A stretch of DNA of 64,000 bases, taken from NCBI GenBank assembly GCA_964577275.1, contig CAZNYR010000002.1, positions 1 through 64,000 on the forward strand. The letters run 5' to 3'. Within the stretch, counting starts at the first letter, position 1. The number at the start of each line of letters is the position of its first letter. This DNA comes from UBA2561 sp964577275. Lineage in GTDB: Bacteria; Bacteroidota; Bacteroidia; Cytophagales; Thermoflexibacteraceae. The notes beneath the pieces were generated by a model, which had not been told where the DNA came from, did not search any database, and worked only from the letters and a program-made list of their open reading frames with translations. This document shows positions 27,709-36,605 of the stretch, piece by piece. Made by a program: the position numbers and the translations under genes.

Positions 27709-30507
27709 ATGACCGATACGATAGATACATTAGACCCTAAGCAATACATCCTAATTAAAGGCGCACGCGTCAATAATTTAAAAAATTTGAGTGTGGCGAT
27801 TCCTCGCAATAAACTGGTGGTTATCACGGGTTTATCGGGTTCAGGTAAGTCTTCGTTAGCATTTGATACGTTATTTGCCGAAGGGCAACGAATGTATGTG
27901 GAGAGCCTCAATTCGTATGCTCGGCAGTTTTTGGGCAGGATGGAAAAGCCCGAAGCCGACTATATTCGAGGCATTTCGCCGGCGATTGCTGTGGAACAAA
28001 AAGTAAATACACGAAATCCACGTTCGACCGTTGGCACAACGACCGAAATTTATGATTATCTCAAGTTATTATTTGCACGATTAGGCAAGACAATTTCGCC
28101 GCTATCTCATCAGGAAGTGCGCCGAGATACGATAACGGATGTTGTTAATTTTTTGAAAACAAAACCAGAAGGTACACGTTTCATGGTGCTTTGTCCGTTA
28201 GTGATTCACGAAGGACGAACACTGACCGAAGAACTGAAAATTTTGTTACAAAAAGGATTTTCGAGGGTCGTTTTGGATGGTCAAACCGAATATTTAGAAG
28301 ATATTTTAAAACAATCGGATGAAATAAAATCCAGTGCCATATTTATTTTGATTGATAGAAATGCCGTCAAGTTAGAGGATGAGGATTATGATTTTCGGAT
28401 AGGGGATTCGGTCAAAACGGCTTTTGAGGAAGGAAAGGGCGAGTGTTGCATTTCGATACCCGAAGTGGGCGATTTTTTGTTTTCGGATAAGTTTGAGGCT
28501 GATGGCATGATATTTGAGGAGCCGAGCATCAATTTTTTTAGTTTTAATAATCCGTATGGAGCGTGCAAAACGTGCGAAGGATTTGGGACGGTCGTTGGGA
28601 TTGACCCAAGACTCGTGATTGATGAGAGTTTATCGGTGCATGATGGCACAATTATTCCGTGGCGAAGCGATAAAATGCAGGAGGAATGGCTTCGACCTTT
28701 GCTTAGGAAAGGCATCGAATTTGATTTTCCGATTCATCGGGCATATGAAGACCTGACCGATGCTCAAAAACAACTCCTGTGGGATGGAAATGACTATTTC
28801 ACTGGATTAACCGAGTTCTTTGATTTTCTGGATAGAAATGTGCATCAAATTAAATATCGGGTCATGCTTTCGCGTTACCGAAATAAGGTCGTTTGCCCTG
28901 ATTGTCAAGGAACAAGGCTCAGAAAAGATGCACAATACGTCAAATTTGCCAAAAAATCTATTTCGGAGATTGTTTTGATGTCCATTGAGAAATTGTATCG
29001 TTTTTTTCAGGAAGTAGAACTTGACGAACGAGAACAGAAAATAGCGCAGCGTTTGCTGACAGAAATCCAAAACCGATTGGGCTATCTGAATCAAGTGGGA
29101 TTAGGTTATTTAACGCTGAATCGCTTGACGGCAACGCTTTCGGGAGGCGAATTTCAACGCATCAAATTGGCGACTTCGTTGGGGAGTGCTTTGGTCGGTT
29201 CGATGTATATTCTGGACGAGCCAAGCATCGGTTTGCATCCAAGAGATACGCAAAATCTGGTTTCCGTGCTGAAACATTTACGAGATTTAGGAAATACGGT
29301 CATTGTGGTCGAACACGAAGAGGAAGTTATCAAAAGTAGCGACCAAATCATTGATATTGGGATGGATGCCGGCAGTTTGGGGGGAAATCTTATTTTTCAG
29401 GGAACAGTTGCCGAATTGATGAGCGAAGGCGCAAAAGGTTACACCGCCGAATATATGCAAGGCAAACGGGAAGTACCGTTGCCTGCCAAAAGACGAAAAT
29501 TGACCAAATTTTTGACCATCAAAAATGCAAACGGACATAATCTGAAAAATGTAAAGGTCAAAATTCCATTGCATGGCATGACCGTAGTAACTGGAGTAAG
29601 TGGTTCAGGAAAAAGTACATTGATTCAAAAAGTGTTGTATCCTACGCTGTCTTTTCATTTGGGTTTGGGTTATGTTGGGGAATATGAACCTGCGACTCTT
29701 TCGGGTGATATAGACTCGATTACGGGTGTGGTCATGATTGACCAAAACCCGATTGGTAAGTCATCTCGCTCAAATCCAGTAACTTATGTGAAGGCATACG
29801 ATGCGATTCGGACTATATTTGCCAAACAGGTGCTGGCTATGCAACGAGGTTATAAAGCGGGAATGTTTTCGTTTAATACCGAAGGCGGACGGTGCGAAAC
29901 CTGTCAAGGCGAGGGATTTATCAAAGTCGAAATGCAGTTTATGGCAGATATTTTGCTGACGTGCGAATCGTGCAAAGGCAAACGCTTTAAACAAGAAGTT
30001 CTTGACGTGATGTACCGAGAGCGCAATATTTCTGATGTCTTGGGCATGAGCGTCAGCGATGCGATTACGTTTTTTGAGAACGAACCCAAAATTATCGAAA
30101 AATTACAACCGCTCGAAGATGTGGGCTTGGGCTATATCAAATTAGGGCAATCTTCCGCAACTTTGAGTGGAGGCGAAGCGCAACGCGTCAAATTGGCTTC
30201 TTTCTTGACCAAAGGCAACCGCACCAAAGAACATTTGTTATTTATTTTTGATGAACCCACAACAGGATTACATTTTCATGATATTCGGAAATTATCCGAT
30301 GCCATGAACGCCCTCATCAAAATCGGACACAGCATTATTGTTATTGAACATAATCCTGAAATGATTAAAGCAGCCGATTGGATCATTGACCTCGGTCCCG
30401 AAGGAGGCGAGCAGGGCGGTAGAGTTTGTTTTGAGGGCAGACCCGAAGATATGATTCATCTGACCGATAATCATACTGCCAAATTTATCCGTGAAAAGTT
30501 GGGTTAA
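27709..30507 (+). CDS. uvrA: Excinuclease ABC subunit A
   Basis: 932 residues with two ABC-ATPase halves: Walker A GLSGSGKSSLAFDTLFAEGQ in the first and TGVSGSGKSTLIQKVLY in the second; signature motifs LSGGEFQRIKLA and LSGGEAQRVKLA; Walker B ILDEPSIGLH and IFDEPTTGLH. Zinc-finger cysteine pairs are present (CKTCEGFG, CPDCQGTR, CETCQGEG, CESCKGKR). UvrA dimers find bulky DNA damage and load UvrB in nucleotide excision repair. Length and motif order are standard. The gene is alone in its transcription unit and divergent from manA. Confidence 0.97.
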   Translation: MTDTIDTLDPKQYILIKGARVNNLKNLSVAIPRNKLVVITGLSGSGKSSLAFDTLFAEGQRMYVESLNSYARQFLGRMEKPEADYIRGISPAIAVEQKVNTRNPRSTVGTTTEIYDYLKLLFARLGKTISPLSHQEVRRDTITDVVNFLKTKPEGTRFMVLCPLVIHEGRTLTEELKILLQKGFSRVVLDGQTEYLEDILKQSDEIKSSAIFILIDRNAVKLEDEDYDFRIGDSVKTAFEEGKGECCISIPEVGDFLFSDKFEADGMIFEEPSINFFSFNNPYGACKTCEGFGTVVGIDPRLVIDESLSVHDGTIIPWRSDKMQEEWLRPLLRKGIEFDFPIHRAYEDLTDAQKQLLWDGNDYFTGLTEFFDFLDRNVHQIKYRVMLSRYRNKVVCPDCQGTRLRKDAQYVKFAKKSISEIVLMSIEKLYRFFQEVELDEREQKIAQRLLTEIQNRLGYLNQVGLGYLTLNRLTATLSGGEFQRIKLATSLGSALVGSMYILDEPSIGLHPRDTQNLVSVLKHLRDLGNTVIVVEHEEEVIKSSDQIIDIGMDAGSLGGNLIFQGTVAELMSEGAKGYTAEYMQGKREVPLPAKRRKLTKFLTIKNANGHNLKNVKVKIPLHGMTVVTGVSGSGKSTLIQKVLYPTLSFHLGLGYVGEYEPATLSGDIDSITGVVMIDQNPIGKSSRSNPVTYVKAYDAIRTIFAKQVLAMQRGYKAGMFSFNTEGGRCETCQGEGFIKVEMQFMADILLTCESCKGKRFKQEVLDVMYRERNISDVLGMSVSDAITFFENEPKIIEKLQPLEDVGLGYIKLGQSSATLSGGEAQRVKLASFLTKGNRTKEHLLFIFDEPTTGLHFHDIRKLSDAMNALIKIGHSIIVIEHNPEMIKAADWIIDLGPEGGEQGGRVCFEGRPEDMIHLTDNHTAKFIREKLG

Positions 30508-31010
30508 ATACCCCACATAAAATTAATTTTTAGTGCTGAATATGGTATAATATAATGATTATCAAGTGGTTATGGTGCATGAATACGGATAGTTCTATTT
30601 GCGATTGTGTGGAATATGAATCGGCTCAAGTTCTATTTTTGGTCATTGACCACTCCATCAGGAATTAATACCAAGCGTAATTTGTTTACTTGTAAAACCC
30701 AAAAAAAAGCGTAATATTTGTATGAAATCACGTATGTACTTTCGGATGTCATCAATCGTTCGTATATTGTTGAGAACGAAGTTTTTAAGGACTTGAATAA
30801 GCCTAAAAATAACATCAAAATCATATATTCGGAACGCATTATTATATCGGGCTGAAAAGCGGATTCAGACGCACGAATCGTTCGATGACCATTCCGAAAA
30901 ATGTAGCACATAATCCCGAAATCAAAAAAAACTCCATAACTGGCTAATTGACTGATTTCGACATCTTTAGAATTTCCCATTTGACTGATGATAATTTAAA
31001 CAACATTGAT
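30508..31010. other. 503-bp spacer between uvrA and the TPR gene
   Basis: No confident gene was found. A short plus-strand open stretch at 30715-30855, lacking a start codon, and a 115-codon minus-strand frame at 30633-30980 both look mildly protein-like but match nothing I recognise. The spacer may hold a decayed gene. A TGATTATCAA motif lies at 30556-30565. Confidence 0.3.
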
Positions 31011-32360
31011 ATGAAGCGAATTATTTTACTTGTAATGATACTTAGCTTGGGGTTGTGTCGGAACGACCTGTACGCTCAGGGGGGCGAACTGAAACATTAT
31101 GTGGATGCCGAAAATTACTTTAAGGCGGGTAATTGGGTGAAAGCCATGTCCGAGTATCAGAAAGCCCTCAAGACCGCCGATGCGAGTAGTTCCAATATTT
31201 TTAAATACCATTTTCAGATTGCCGTATGCCATTACAGAACCAAAAATGCGGATGAGGCGATACAAGCGGCACGAAAAAGTCTGCAAGCCAAAGAAGATTT
31301 TGTCCCTACTTATACGTTGTTGGCAGAACTTTACGGCAGAACTAAAAAGTTTGATGAGGCGAACAGTGCGCTCGAATCTGCATTCAAATACGAAAACGAA
31401 CCCGCCAAGCAGGTCAGTTATATGGTACGGGTCATGAAATTTTATGCCAAGAGAGGCAATTTTGATGTCGCCTTAGAGAAAATCAAGAAAGCCCGCGAGG
31501 TTGCGCCCAAAGACCCGATTGTCAATTATTACTATGCCAAAATTTCTAACCAAAATGGAAATTATCAAGATGCCAAAACCGCCATTAATGGCATCGAAGA
31601 AAGCCTAAAAACCATGCAACAAAAGGAATACGCCCGCTATTATTTCGAGTTGGGAGTTGCTGCCTATAATCTCAAAGAATTTCAGGAAGCCAATAAAGCC
31701 TTTCAGAAAGCCGAGTGGGGACCTTTTATTGCACAAATCAGAAAATATAAGCCCGAATATTTCTTGTCCATTGCCAATGCGTATTTCAAGGTTCACGAAA
31801 ACGAAATCAGCCGAGAATATGTTGATAAAGCATTAGAAGTACAGGAATCGTATCCTTTTGCACACGTAATGATGGCACAATTAGCCAAACGAGAAAACGA
31901 AGACCCTGCCGCCATGATTGAAAGCCTGAAAACGGCTGCCTCGCACGAAACGAATTTTGTCAAAAAAGTACAACTTTACGATAAAATTGCCGAATTACAA
32001 ATTGACTCCAAACAATATGAAGCCTGTCTAAAAACATTAGAAGAATCCCTCAAAATCAAAAGCGATGACCCCACCGCATGGTTTGAAAAAGCCATCGCAC
32101 TTTACAAAATGGGACGATACAAGGACGCTGCCGATACATTAAACACCATTCTCAAGAAAATTACCGACAAACGAGTCAGAGCCAATATGCACTTTCTCTT
32201 AGGATTGTGCAACAAAAAAGATAATAATTTAGAACCCGCAAAACGAGCATTTTATGTGGCGTTGCAAAGTTCTTTGAGAAATGCCGCCTCTCTCGAAATT
32301 CGGGAAGTCGAAAAAGCACTCAACCAAAAACCTGACGAAAAACCCGATTTTGAAGAATAA
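31011..32360 (+). CDS. Secreted tetratricopeptide-repeat protein
   Basis: About 449 residues from the ATG at 31011, which begins a signal peptide (MKRIILLVMILSLGLC... ending DLYAQ); the frame is open 21 codons further upstream, but those would precede the signal. The mature protein is built of about ten TPR-like helical pairs (ENYFKAGNWVKAMSEYQKAL, AELYGRTKKFDEANSALESA, EKAIALYKMGRYKDAADTLN) and ends in an acidic tail KPDEKPDFEE. TPR scaffolds mediate protein-protein contacts, here in the periplasm. Partners are unknown. A strong terminator follows, and the next gene is convergent. Confidence 0.85.
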   Translation: MKRIILLVMILSLGLCRNDLYAQGGELKHYVDAENYFKAGNWVKAMSEYQKALKTADASSSNIFKYHFQIAVCHYRTKNADEAIQAARKSLQAKEDFVPTYTLLAELYGRTKKFDEANSALESAFKYENEPAKQVSYMVRVMKFYAKRGNFDVALEKIKKAREVAPKDPIVNYYYAKISNQNGNYQDAKTAINGIEESLKTMQQKEYARYYFELGVAAYNLKEFQEANKAFQKAEWGPFIAQIRKYKPEYFLSIANAYFKVHENEISREYVDKALEVQESYPFAHVMMAQLAKRENEDPAAMIESLKTAASHETNFVKKVQLYDKIAELQIDSKQYEACLKTLEESLKIKSDDPTAWFEKAIALYKMGRYKDAADTLNTILKKITDKRVRANMHFLLGLCNKKDNNLEPAKRAFYVALQSSLRNAASLEIREVEKALNQKPDEKPDFEE

Positions 32361-32385
32361 ATTTTGAAGAATTATTTGACGACAA

Positions 32386-32424
32386 ACATAGACTTACGCC
32401 ACCACCGTAAGTCTATGTTTTTTT
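32386..32424 (+). terminator. Intrinsic terminator after the TPR gene
   Basis: ACATAGACTTACG at 32386-32398 pairs perfectly with 32406-32418 across a 7-nt loop and is followed by a T-run reaching 32424. It lies 25 bp after the TPR gene stop and touches the stop codon of the convergent DUF2851 gene. Confidence 0.85.
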
Positions 32425-33707
32425 CAACCGAGCAATAATTCACGCCCGATTTGACAATCCAAACATTTTTTCTGGGAACAAGAATTATGGTACAATTCCA
32501 AGAGTGCCTGACTCTCATAAGCGGTGCGATTTTGCATCTTGGAGGCAGCCCATAATCGAGTAATTTGATTATTTTCCGCAGGTAATTCTACCAAAATTTG
32601 AAGTGCTTTTTGCACAAATTCGGGCTGGTCTTTTGCCTGCCCATAACACACCAATATTGGGCAAATGACATTCAGGATGAGATTATCCACACTCGACTTG
32701 CCGAAGGTCATGGGCTTAGAAATTTCTTTGCCAAAATCATAATGTTTTTGCCAATATTCAGGCAACCGAACGACAAATAATTTTCGGAGTTGCGCCAGGT
32801 TTTCGGCAAAAATAATTTTGGTAAAATTCATGTTTTTGGAGCTAACCAACGCCATAAATTGCGCCAGCCGAACGGTCGGGAAATTTGCAGGACGCATACG
32901 CATAAATTTCCAATCTGAACGCCTTAATTGTGCATCCCAAAGCTGGTATTTATGTGCCAAAAATTGATATTCTTTTTGCAATTTCTGGACAGTAATATCG
33001 GCTGGAATGTCCTCCAGAAATCCAGCTTGCCCAAACAATAAACTCTCGATTTGTAGCTGATTATCAGCGTGTTTTGAAATAATTTTTAGCGAAATGGCTT
33101 TTGCCAAACGCAAGAAATTTTCGTTATTTTTCTTAAATCCAAAATGCTCTGCCAGTCGTTGATAAAACGTAGCTTCCCAATCAAATTCATTTCGATACCA
33201 TACGCTTTGAATGTCTTTTGCCTTGCGTGAAAGACGAGTTATTAATGCCGTATCTTGCGTATTTTTCAGAATCTTTTCCGAAACTTTATGTATCTCCCCT
33301 TCACAAGGAATATCAGCCTGCGAATGCTTCAAAAGCGCATATTTTTCAAGCATCAACGGAGCAATTCGAGGTTTGAGTTCCAGCACTGGAATCGGCGACC
33401 CATCACCACGACAAATCGTATTTTTGGGCAAGTTATTTTCGTAAACAACGTGCAAAATGACCGTATCATATTGGCGGTTTTTGTGATGCTGATGCGCCAG
33501 CCAATCCGAAGTTTTTTGATGAATCTCGACCATCCCAACCCACTTGATTTCGCCGATAATCACGCACGCATTTTCAAAATCTGCACCTGCATCTCGATTG
33601 ATTTTGCCCAAGTCAATAATTTGTACTTTTTCATGATGGGTGGTCATTAAATCGCTTGCATCAAAATCATAATGTTGCCAGATGAAAGCTAAAAATTGCT
33701 CGTTCAT
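32424..33707 (-). CDS. DUF2851 family protein
   Basis: 427 residues with no signal peptide. The N-terminal part contains DAGADFENACVIIGEIKWVG and VEIHQKTSDWLAHQHHKNRQ, then VILHVVYEN, which are the conserved blocks of DUF2851, a Bacteroidota-enriched family. The D..F.....I......E.H pattern with histidines and acids recalls a nuclease or metal-binding site, but this is only an impression. The C-terminal 250 residues are helical, ending in a Cys-rich CSQKKCLDCQIGRELL that may bind metal. No function is established to my knowledge. It is convergent with the TPR gene, with a dispersed-repeat copy upstream. Confidence 0.8.
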   Translation of the reverse strand: MNEQFLAFIWQHYDFDASDLMTTHHEKVQIIDLGKINRDAGADFENACVIIGEIKWVGMVEIHQKTSDWLAHQHHKNRQYDTVILHVVYENNLPKNTICRGDGSPIPVLELKPRIAPLMLEKYALLKHSQADIPCEGEIHKVSEKILKNTQDTALITRLSRKAKDIQSVWYRNEFDWEATFYQRLAEHFGFKKNNENFLRLAKAISLKIISKHADNQLQIESLLFGQAGFLEDIPADITVQKLQKEYQFLAHKYQLWDAQLRRSDWKFMRMRPANFPTVRLAQFMALVSSKNMNFTKIIFAENLAQLRKLFVVRLPEYWQKHYDFGKEISKPMTFGKSSVDNLILNVICPILVCYGQAKDQPEFVQKALQILVELPAENNQITRLWAASKMQNRTAYESQALLELYHNSCSQKKCLDCQIGRELLLG

Positions 33708-34025
33708 ATCTTATTTTTTTGATATAAATCACAAAAAGTAATGAAGTATTTGACTTTGATACAAAGCACTTGTTTTCAGGTAATTACATCATTTCAATAT
33801 ATATTACTTGCTGCTATGTACTATTTTTCATGTAAGAATATGAATTTTTTATGTTTTTTTACCACTTTTTGCTGATTTTTCAACAGTATTATGTTGATGA
33901 ACTTGATAGAGGCAAGCCGTAATTTTATAATTTTTTAATTAATTTTGATTTTTAGACATGGCTAAACTTTTTTTTAAGTAAATCGTAAAATAAAATATAA
34001 AAAATTAACAAACTGATTATCAACA
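33708..34025. other. 318-bp divergent spacer between DUF2851 and zupT
   Basis: Very AT-rich. It contains a diverged copy of the dispersed repeat (33766-33829) and a TGATTATCAA motif (34014-34023) ending 2 bases before the zupT start. No gene was seen. Confidence 0.4.
33766..33829 (+). repeat. Dispersed intergenic repeat, diverged copy C
   Basis: CTTGTTTTCAGGTAATTACA followed by TCATTTCAATA parallels the core of copies A (26101-26166) and B (45084-45132), with several substitutions, and then TATGTACTATTTTTC in place of the copies' TACTA-rich end. It is weaker than the A/B pair but has the same order of blocks. Confidence 0.45.
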
Positions 34026-34843
34026 ATGGACGAGAAGATATTAATTGCCTTTGGCTTGACGGTCTTTGCGGGCTTATCAACTGGAATCGGCAGCATTATG
34101 GCATTATTCATTAAAGAACGAAACTATAAATTCCTGACCGTAGCCATGGGTTTTTCGGCGGGTGTGATGGTTTATGTGTCTTTTGTCGAATTATTCGCCG
34201 AAGCAAATCGCTCACTTTCAGAGGCTTATGGCAATACGTTGGGCGCATGGATTACGACCGCTTCATTTTTTGGAGGCATCGGCATCATCATGATTATTGA
34301 CAAATTAGTGCCTTCGGTCGAAAATCCACACGAATTTCCGCACGAAGATTCCAAAACAGGCGAAATCGTCCAGAAAAATCAAAAATTATTACGGGTTGGT
34401 ACTTTTACTGCCGTTGCCTTGGCGATTCATAATTTCCCCGAAGGNNNNNNNNNNGCATCGCCACTTTTGCCAGCGGATTACGAGATATGAGCCTCGCCAT
34501 TCCCATCGCTATTGCTGTCGCTATTCATAATATTCCCGAAGGAATTGCGGTTTCCATGCCCGTTTATTATGCCACAGGAAGCAAGAAAAAGGCGTTCTGG
34601 TATTCTTTTTTGTCGGGCGTTGCCGAGCCTGTCGGTGCCGTGTTGGGCTTTTTACTCTTGCGCTCTTTTTTTAATGACCTGACTTTCGGCATCTTATTTG
34701 CTGGTGTCGCAGGCATTATGGTTTTTATTTCGCTCGACCAACTCTTGCCTGCCGCCGAAGAATATGGCGAGCATCACTTAGCGATTTACGGTTTAATTTC
34801 TGGAATGGGCGTTATGGCGTTCAGTTTGTTGCTTTTTCAATAA
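34026..34843 (+). CDS. zupT: ZIP-family zinc/metal transporter, interrupted by a scaffold gap
   Basis: Two frames that belong to one gene: 34026-34444 before a run of ten Ns and 34455-34843 after it. The first part ends ALAIHNFPEG and the second resumes IATFASGLRDMSLAIPI, the continuous ZupT signature, followed by AIHNIPEGIAVSMPV, whose His, Asn and Glu line the metal path. About 270 residues and eight membrane spans are expected. ZupT imports zinc and other divalent cations. The frames differ by an amount that disappears if the Ns and one duplicated G are removed, so the Ns look like a placeholder, not missing sequence. The real gene is probably intact. An SMR gene follows after 21 bp. Confidence 0.88.
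34445..34454. other. Scaffold gap of 10 N inside zupT
   Basis: Ten undetermined bases. The coding sequence on both sides joins into an unbroken ZupT motif if the gap has an effective length of minus one base, so its stated size is not a measured one. Confidence 0.9.
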
Positions 34844-34864
34844 TTTTTGCGTATCTCGTATTTT

Positions 34865-35185
34865 ATGTTATACTGGATACTTTTGATGCTGGCAATTACG
34901 TGCGAAGTCATCGGCACAATTTGCATGAAACTTTCGGATGGGTTTACCAAACCCATTCCATCTATCTTATTGTTTGTGTTTTATGTCTTGAGTACCATTT
35001 TATTGGTTTATGCCCTCAAAAAAATAGAAATGAGCGTGGCATATTCCATTTGGTCAGGCATTGGCACGGCAGTTATTGCTTTCGTGGGCATTTGGTATTT
35101 TGGCGAACCCACCAACTGGATAAAAATCGTTTCTATTATTTTGATTATTTTGGGTGTGATTGGGTTGAACCTAACAGGACATTAA
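34865..35185 (+). CDS. Small multidrug resistance (SMR) family transporter
   Basis: 106 residues with four transmembrane helices, exactly the SMR size. MLYWILLMLAITCEVIGTIC carries the essential membrane-embedded glutamate of helix 1; MKLSDGFTKP, AYSIWSGIGTAVIAFVG and YFGEPTNWIKI complete the family pattern. SMR proteins work as antiparallel dimers exchanging protons for cationic compounds or guanidinium. The sequence alone does not separate the quaternary-ammonium type (EmrE) from the guanidinium type. I chose the ATG at 34865 over an upstream TTG because it gives the standard N-terminus. It follows zupT by 21 bp and is probably cotranscribed. Confidence 0.9.
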   Translation: MLYWILLMLAITCEVIGTICMKLSDGFTKPIPSILLFVFYVLSTILLVYALKKIEMSVAYSIWSGIGTAVIAFVGIWYFGEPTNWIKIVSIILIILGVIGLNLTGH

Positions 35186-35256
35186 ACTTCAATCAAAAGT
35201 TGTTTTGTATTTTCTTGATAATCAATAACATATACTCAATATAATTCATCATTTTA

Positions 35257-35400
35257 ATGGAAACACTTACGATGTATTATCTCGTTGGCTTCGTGGTTAT
35301 CCTCCACTTTGCCATTGGGATTGCCTATTTAATTTATAAAATTAGGACGGCTTCCACATCATCCGAAAATCCCAAAACTAAGTCAAAAACTGAAACGTAA
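35257..35400 (+). CDS. 47-residue single-span membrane protein
   Basis: The ATG at 35257 opens 47 codons to a TAA at 35400. Residues about 7-24 (YYLVGFVVILHFAIGIAYLI) are hydrophobic, followed by a basic and Ser/Thr/Lys-rich tail ending KSKTET. A perfect TTGATAATCAA palindrome lies at 35215-35225, 31 bp upstream, and a hairpin terminator follows at 35446. I do not recognise a family. Single-span proteins this small often modulate larger membrane complexes, but nothing here says which. It could be noncoding, but the hydrophobic-then-basic layout and clean ends favour a gene. Confidence 0.5.
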   Translation: METLTMYYLVGFVVILHFAIGIAYLIYKIRTASTSSENPKTKSKTET

Positions 35401-35445
35401 TATTTTACAGTAAAATAGAACTTTTTATAGTTTTTTTTGTGAAAT

Positions 35446-35481
35446 GAGCCTAAAAACCCACTACTTTCAGGCTCGTTTTTT
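35446..35481 (+). terminator. Intrinsic terminator downstream of the SMR/small protein genes
   Basis: GAGCCTAAAA at 35446-35455 pairs with TTTCAGGCTC at 35465-35474 (one mismatch) and is followed by a T-run (35476-35481). It lies between convergent transcription units. Confidence 0.7.
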
Positions 35482-35487
35482 ATTCTA

Positions 35488-36378
35488 CTATTTTTTGAAC
35501 TGACTGGCAACCTCCGGATTTTTGAAATCTGTGGTATAATCATAAAATCCGATGCCTGATTTTACGCCTAAATTTCCAGCCTGAACCATATTGACCAACA
35601 ACGGACAAGGCGCATATTTCGGATTTCCGAACCCTTCATAAAGTACGTTAAGGATTGATAAACAGACATCTAAGCCAATAAAATCTGCCAAACGCAAAGG
35701 TCCCATCGGGTGTGCCATGCCTAATTTCATGACCGTATCAATTTCTTGAACGCCTGCTACGCCCTCAAATAACGAATAGATTGCTTCATTAATCATAGGC
35801 ATTAAAATTCGGTTCGCCACAAAACCCGGATAATCGTTTGCTTCGACAGGAATTTTATCAATATTTTGAGTTAATTCCGTAATCACTTTGGTGGTTTCAG
35901 CACTGGTCGAATAGCCTCGAATAATCTCGACCAATTTCATGACAGGCACAGGATTCATAAAGTGCATTCCGATAACTTTTTCGGGGCGTTGAGTTTGGGC
36001 AGCGATTTTAGTAATCGAAATCGAAGAGGTATTGCTCGCCAAAATAGCCGATTTGGGCGCAAGTTCATCAATTTGCCGAAAGATGCTGGCTTTGATGTCC
36101 AAGTTTTCCGAAGCCGCCTCAATGACCAAATCCGAAGCAGGAATGACATCCCGCATTTGGGTTGAAGTATTCAGATTGCTTAATGTTTGATGCTTTTCAG
36201 CCTCCGAAATGAGTGCTTTTTTTAGCTGACGGTCTAAATTTTTGGTGATGGTTTGTCGTGCTTTTTCGAGGGCTTGCTCCGAAATATCGACCAAATTGGT
36301 GCGGTAATTGTTCATCGCAAAAACGTGTGCAATCCCGTTGCCCATCGTTCCTGCGCCGATGACGGTAATCGTTTTCAT
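35488..36378 (-). CDS. 3-hydroxyacyl-CoA (3-hydroxybutyryl-CoA) dehydrogenase
   Basis: 296 residues. The N-terminal NAD-binding motif is VIGAGTMGNGIAHVFAMNNY, and NTSSISITKIA, GMHFMNPVPVMKLVEII, DYPGFVANRILMPMINEAI and LGMAHPMGPLRLADFIGLD follow in the order of the HAD family, with the catalytic His in GMHFMNP and Glu in KLVEII. It oxidises 3-hydroxyacyl-CoA with NAD, or runs in reverse, in beta-oxidation or butyrate-type metabolism. Its length fits the single-function Hbd/PaaH type and not the FadB fusion. An enoyl-CoA hydratase gene that could act just before it in beta-oxidation lies at 48076-48849. Monocistronic. Confidence 0.93.
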   Translation of the reverse strand: MKTITVIGAGTMGNGIAHVFAMNNYRTNLVDISEQALEKARQTITKNLDRQLKKALISEAEKHQTLSNLNTSTQMRDVIPASDLVIEAASENLDIKASIFRQIDELAPKSAILASNTSSISITKIAAQTQRPEKVIGMHFMNPVPVMKLVEIIRGYSTSAETTKVITELTQNIDKIPVEANDYPGFVANRILMPMINEAIYSLFEGVAGVQEIDTVMKLGMAHPMGPLRLADFIGLDVCLSILNVLYEGFGNPKYAPCPLLVNMVQAGNLGVKSGIGFYDYTTDFKNPEVASQFKK

Positions 36379-36605
36379 GTAATTTTTATATTTAATCGTT
36401 TATTGGAAAATTTCGATTCAAAGATAACTTAGATTCAAGAAGTAAATATAACTTTTTGTGAAAAAGAAATTTGGCGAGGTCATTAAAAAAAAATGTTCCG
36501 TATTCCTTTTTATTCAGGAAAATGAATCAATATTTCAAGGTTGTTTAAAAAATTTGTGGAAAGCTGTTTTTTTAAAGCGCAGATTCAACTGACAAATGCT
36601 ACTTT

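Noticed and set aside
30633..30980. 115-codon minus-strand reading frame in the uvrA-TPR spacer
   Set aside because: No recognisable domain, no convincing start context, and it overlaps equally plausible noise on the other strand. Kept only as a spacer observation.
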